This document shows, one piece after another, positions 6,810 to 8,595 of a stretch of DNA of 8,595 nt. The notes beneath the pieces were generated by a model. It saw nothing but the letters and a program-made list of their open reading frames with translations, made no database searches and was not told the origin of the DNA. Position numbers and translations under genes: made by a program. The stretch's first letter is position 1; each line of letters begins with the position of its first letter. Origin of the DNA: Sporosarcina sp. (GTDB lineage Bacteria; Bacillota; Bacilli; Bacillales_A; Planococcaceae); contig JARIDM010000173.1 of NCBI GenBank assembly GCA_029263945.1, forward strand, positions 1-8,595, in the 5' to 3' direction.

Positions 6810-6821
6810 TCACTTAAGTGA
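6810..6821. repeat. Perfect 12-bp palindrome in the pbpA leader
   Basis: TCACTTAAGTGA is its own reverse complement. It lies about 22 bases before the pbpA start codon and just upstream of the ribosome binding site. It could be a regulator half-site pair or chance. Confidence 0.35.
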
Positions 6822-6829
6822 TGAATGAG

Positions 6830-6837
6830 AAGGGGGG
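6830..6837 (+). promoter_or_regulatory. G-rich ribosome binding site for the TTG start of pbpA
   Basis: AAGGGGGG ends 6 bases before TTG at 6844. The upstream ATG at 6821 in another frame stops after eight codons, and the next in-frame ATG (6910) lies inside the region just before the membrane anchor, so TTG is preferred. Confidence 0.7.
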
Positions 6838-6843
6838 ATTTTT

Positions 6844-8595
6844 TTGAAAAAACAACCACGGAAAGTAGATCAAGCAAAAGTTCGTTTAAGGAAAACCATC
6901 TCTTTTCGAATGAACATCCTATTCTTTTCGATATTTATTCTTTTTTCATCGCTTATTCTTCGATTAGGTTATTTGCAGATTGTTAAAAGTGAAAAATATG
7001 TTCGTGAAATAGAAAAAACAGAGGAAATTTCTGTAAATACGAGCGTACCGCGTGGTCGAATATTTGATAGAGAAGGCAGAATTCTTGTAGATAATGAGCC
7101 TGAAAATGCAATTACATATACCAAAATGACCTCGACGACTGCAACAGAAATGCTAGAAATAGCAGAGGAATTGGCGCGTTTAATTGAACAAGATACGAAA
7201 CGCGTGACAATAGGGGATAAAAAAGATTTTTGGATATTGAAAAATAATGAGGCAGCTGCAGAAAAGGTTACATCAGCAGAGTTGAAAGAGATCAACAATA
7301 ATGAAAAACTTACAACGACAGAAGCCTCAAAAAAGATTAACCAACTAACGAGGGATAGGATAACAGAAGAAGAATATGATTCTTTTACAGAAGATGATTT
7401 ACAAGTCCTTGCGATTTATCGTGAAATGATGGCAGGCTATGCTTATTCACCGCAAATTATTAAAAGTGGAAATGTAACGGATAAAGAGTTTGCGATGATT
7501 TCGGAACGATTGAGTGAATTACCCGGTGTAGATACAACAACCGATTGGCAACGCGTCCGAAAATCGACAAATACCATACTTGGCACAACTACAAATCCTA
7601 CCGAAGGACTGCCGAAATCACACGAGGATTATTACTTATCACGAGACTACTCAAGGAACGACCGGGTTGGACGTAGCTTTTTCGAACAGTACTACGAAGA
7701 ACTGTTACAAGGTCAAAAAACAGTCGTTAAAAATGTAAAAGACCGAACAGGTAAAGTTGTTGAAACCAAAACGATACGTGAGGGAGAGCCTGGTAAAGAT
7801 CTAGTGTTAACAATCGACACGGAATTACAGCAGGCGCTTGAAGATATTGTATCGAAAAAATTGATAGAACTTAAAGGTGGTTCAGGTTCGAAGTATTTAG
7901 ACCGTGCATTTTTGGTCATGCTCGATCCGAATACCGGAGAGGTTTTGTCTCTCGTAGGCAAGCAAGTGTTGAGGAATTCTGAAACGGGTAAGTTAGAAAT
8001 ACAAGATTATGCATTTGGTACATTTACGACGAGATATGAAATGGGTTCTACAGTGAAGATGGGTACATTGTTAGCGGGTTATGAACACGGTGGCGCAACT
8101 GTAGGAGAAACTAAAATGGATGAACCAATCAAGCTAAAAGGAACTGCCATGAAAGCGTCAATTTTTAATAGGTCTTTATTCAATCGAATTCCGATTAATG
8201 ACGTTCGCGCGATTGGTCAATCGTCCAACGTTTATATGTTTAAAACGGCAATGGCGATTGGGAATACAAGTTACACCTACCAAGGTCCATTTCGTCCGGA
8301 TCTTTCTGCTTTCGATAAAATACGCTCATCTTATAGCGCTCTTGGGTTAGGAACTGTCACTGGCATTGATTTACCAGGAGAAGTCGGCGGAAAGCCTGGT
8401 AAGAAGGTTGCGGGGAATCTGCTAGACTTATCGATTGGACAATATGATACGTATAGTACATTACAACTTGCTCAATATGTGGCAACCATTGCAAACGACG
8501 GTTATCGTTTAGCACCTAGAGTTTTAAAAGAAATCCATGAACCTTCAGCAGAGGGGAAGGTTTTAGGGCCAATAATTAGCGAAACAGATATCAAC
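6844..8595 (+). CDS. pbpA: Class B penicillin-binding protein 2-type transpeptidase (PbpA/MrdA family), 3' end outside window
   Basis: A D,D-transpeptidase that cross-links peptidoglycan, probably in the elongation machinery with RodA and MreBCD. The window holds 584 codons from a TTG start; B. subtilis PbpA is about 716 residues, so the final part with the KTG motif is cut off. A basic cytoplasmic tail (1-19) precedes a membrane anchor (about 23-41). The pedestal domain begins with the PRGRIFDREGR motif (69-79), typical of class B PBPs. A charged, threonine-rich stretch (about 150-195) lies before VGRSFFEQYYEELLQG (275-290). The transpeptidase domain starts near 320 (LVLTIDTELQQ). The catalytic serine S402 is in STVK (402-405), and the SxN motif is SSN (460-462). 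Location after sodA fits B. subtilis, except that yqgE is missing between them. Nothing suggests a truncation other than the window edge. Confidence 0.93.
   Translation, partial: MKKQPRKVDQAKVRLRKTISFRMNILFFSIFILFSSLILRLGYLQIVKSEKYVREIEKTEEISVNTSVPRGRIFDREGRILVDNEPENAITYTKMTSTTATEMLEIAEELARLIEQDTKRVTIGDKKDFWILKNNEAAAEKVTSAELKEINNNEKLTTTEASKKINQLTRDRITEEEYDSFTEDDLQVLAIYREMMAGYAYSPQIIKSGNVTDKEFAMISERLSELPGVDTTTDWQRVRKSTNTILGTTTNPTEGLPKSHEDYYLSRDYSRNDRVGRSFFEQYYEELLQGQKTVVKNVKDRTGKVVETKTIREGEPGKDLVLTIDTELQQALEDIVSKKLIELKGGSGSKYLDRAFLVMLDPNTGEVLSLVGKQVLRNSETGKLEIQDYAFGTFTTRYEMGSTVKMGTLLAGYEHGGATVGETKMDEPIKLKGTAMKASIFNRSLFNRIPINDVRAIGQSSNVYMFKTAMAIGNTSYTYQGPFRPDLSAFDKIRSSYSALGLGTVTGIDLPGEVGGKPGKKVAGNLLDLSIGQYDTYSTLQLAQYVATIANDGYRLAPRVLKEIHEPSAEGKVLGPIISETDIN

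Noticed and set aside
6969..7961. Minus-strand open frames opposite pbpA
   Set aside because: They lie wholly antisense to the intact PBP2-type frame and have no recognisable domain.

Overview
The window looks like ordinary core chromosome from a low-GC Gram-positive of the order Bacillales. The AT-rich sequence, strong AAGGAG-type ribosome binding sites, GTG and TTG starts, and the gene set (zinc permease, Zur, YqfW-like phosphatase, IspG, YqfZ-like LysM protein, YqgC, SodA, PbpA) match the yqfV-yqfZ / yqgC-pbpA neighbourhood known from Bacillus subtilis. An NptA/YjbB-type Na/Pi transporter is inserted, and the yqgE gene that sits between sodA and pbpA in B. subtilis is absent. The family may be Planococcaceae/Caryophanaceae (Sporosarcina- or Lysinibacillus-like), but this is inferred from layout and is not proven.

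Layout: 1-1166 (+) is the tail of a zinc-uptake operon: the 3' part of a ZnuB/AdcB-type permease, then zur overlapping it by 4 bases, then a small membrane-anchored protein with an L7/L12-like helical segment. A perfect 18-bp bidirectional terminator (1228-1268) and an unexplained dyad element (1311-1368) separate it from a convergent minus-strand cluster. That cluster reads, in transcription order, yqfZ-like LysM protein (3552-3211), ispG (3127-2003) and a yqfW-like HAD nucleotidase (2006-1422) whose GTG start overlaps the ispG stop. From 3753 onward all genes are on the plus strand: the Na/Pi transporter with PhoU domains, a DUF456 membrane protein (yqgC) 20 bases behind it, sodA with its own promoter and terminator, and pbpA, which runs off the right edge.

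The genes are mostly independent housekeeping units: zinc import with its regulator, the penultimate step of MEP isoprenoid synthesis, phosphate/sodium exchange, superoxide defence and cell-wall transpeptidation. I found no CRISPR array, RNA gene, insertion sequence, phage gene or recognisable novel multi-gene system. The items most worth a second look are the dyad at 1311-1368, the membrane-tethered L12-like protein at 888-1166, and the homopolymer runs across the pbpA start.
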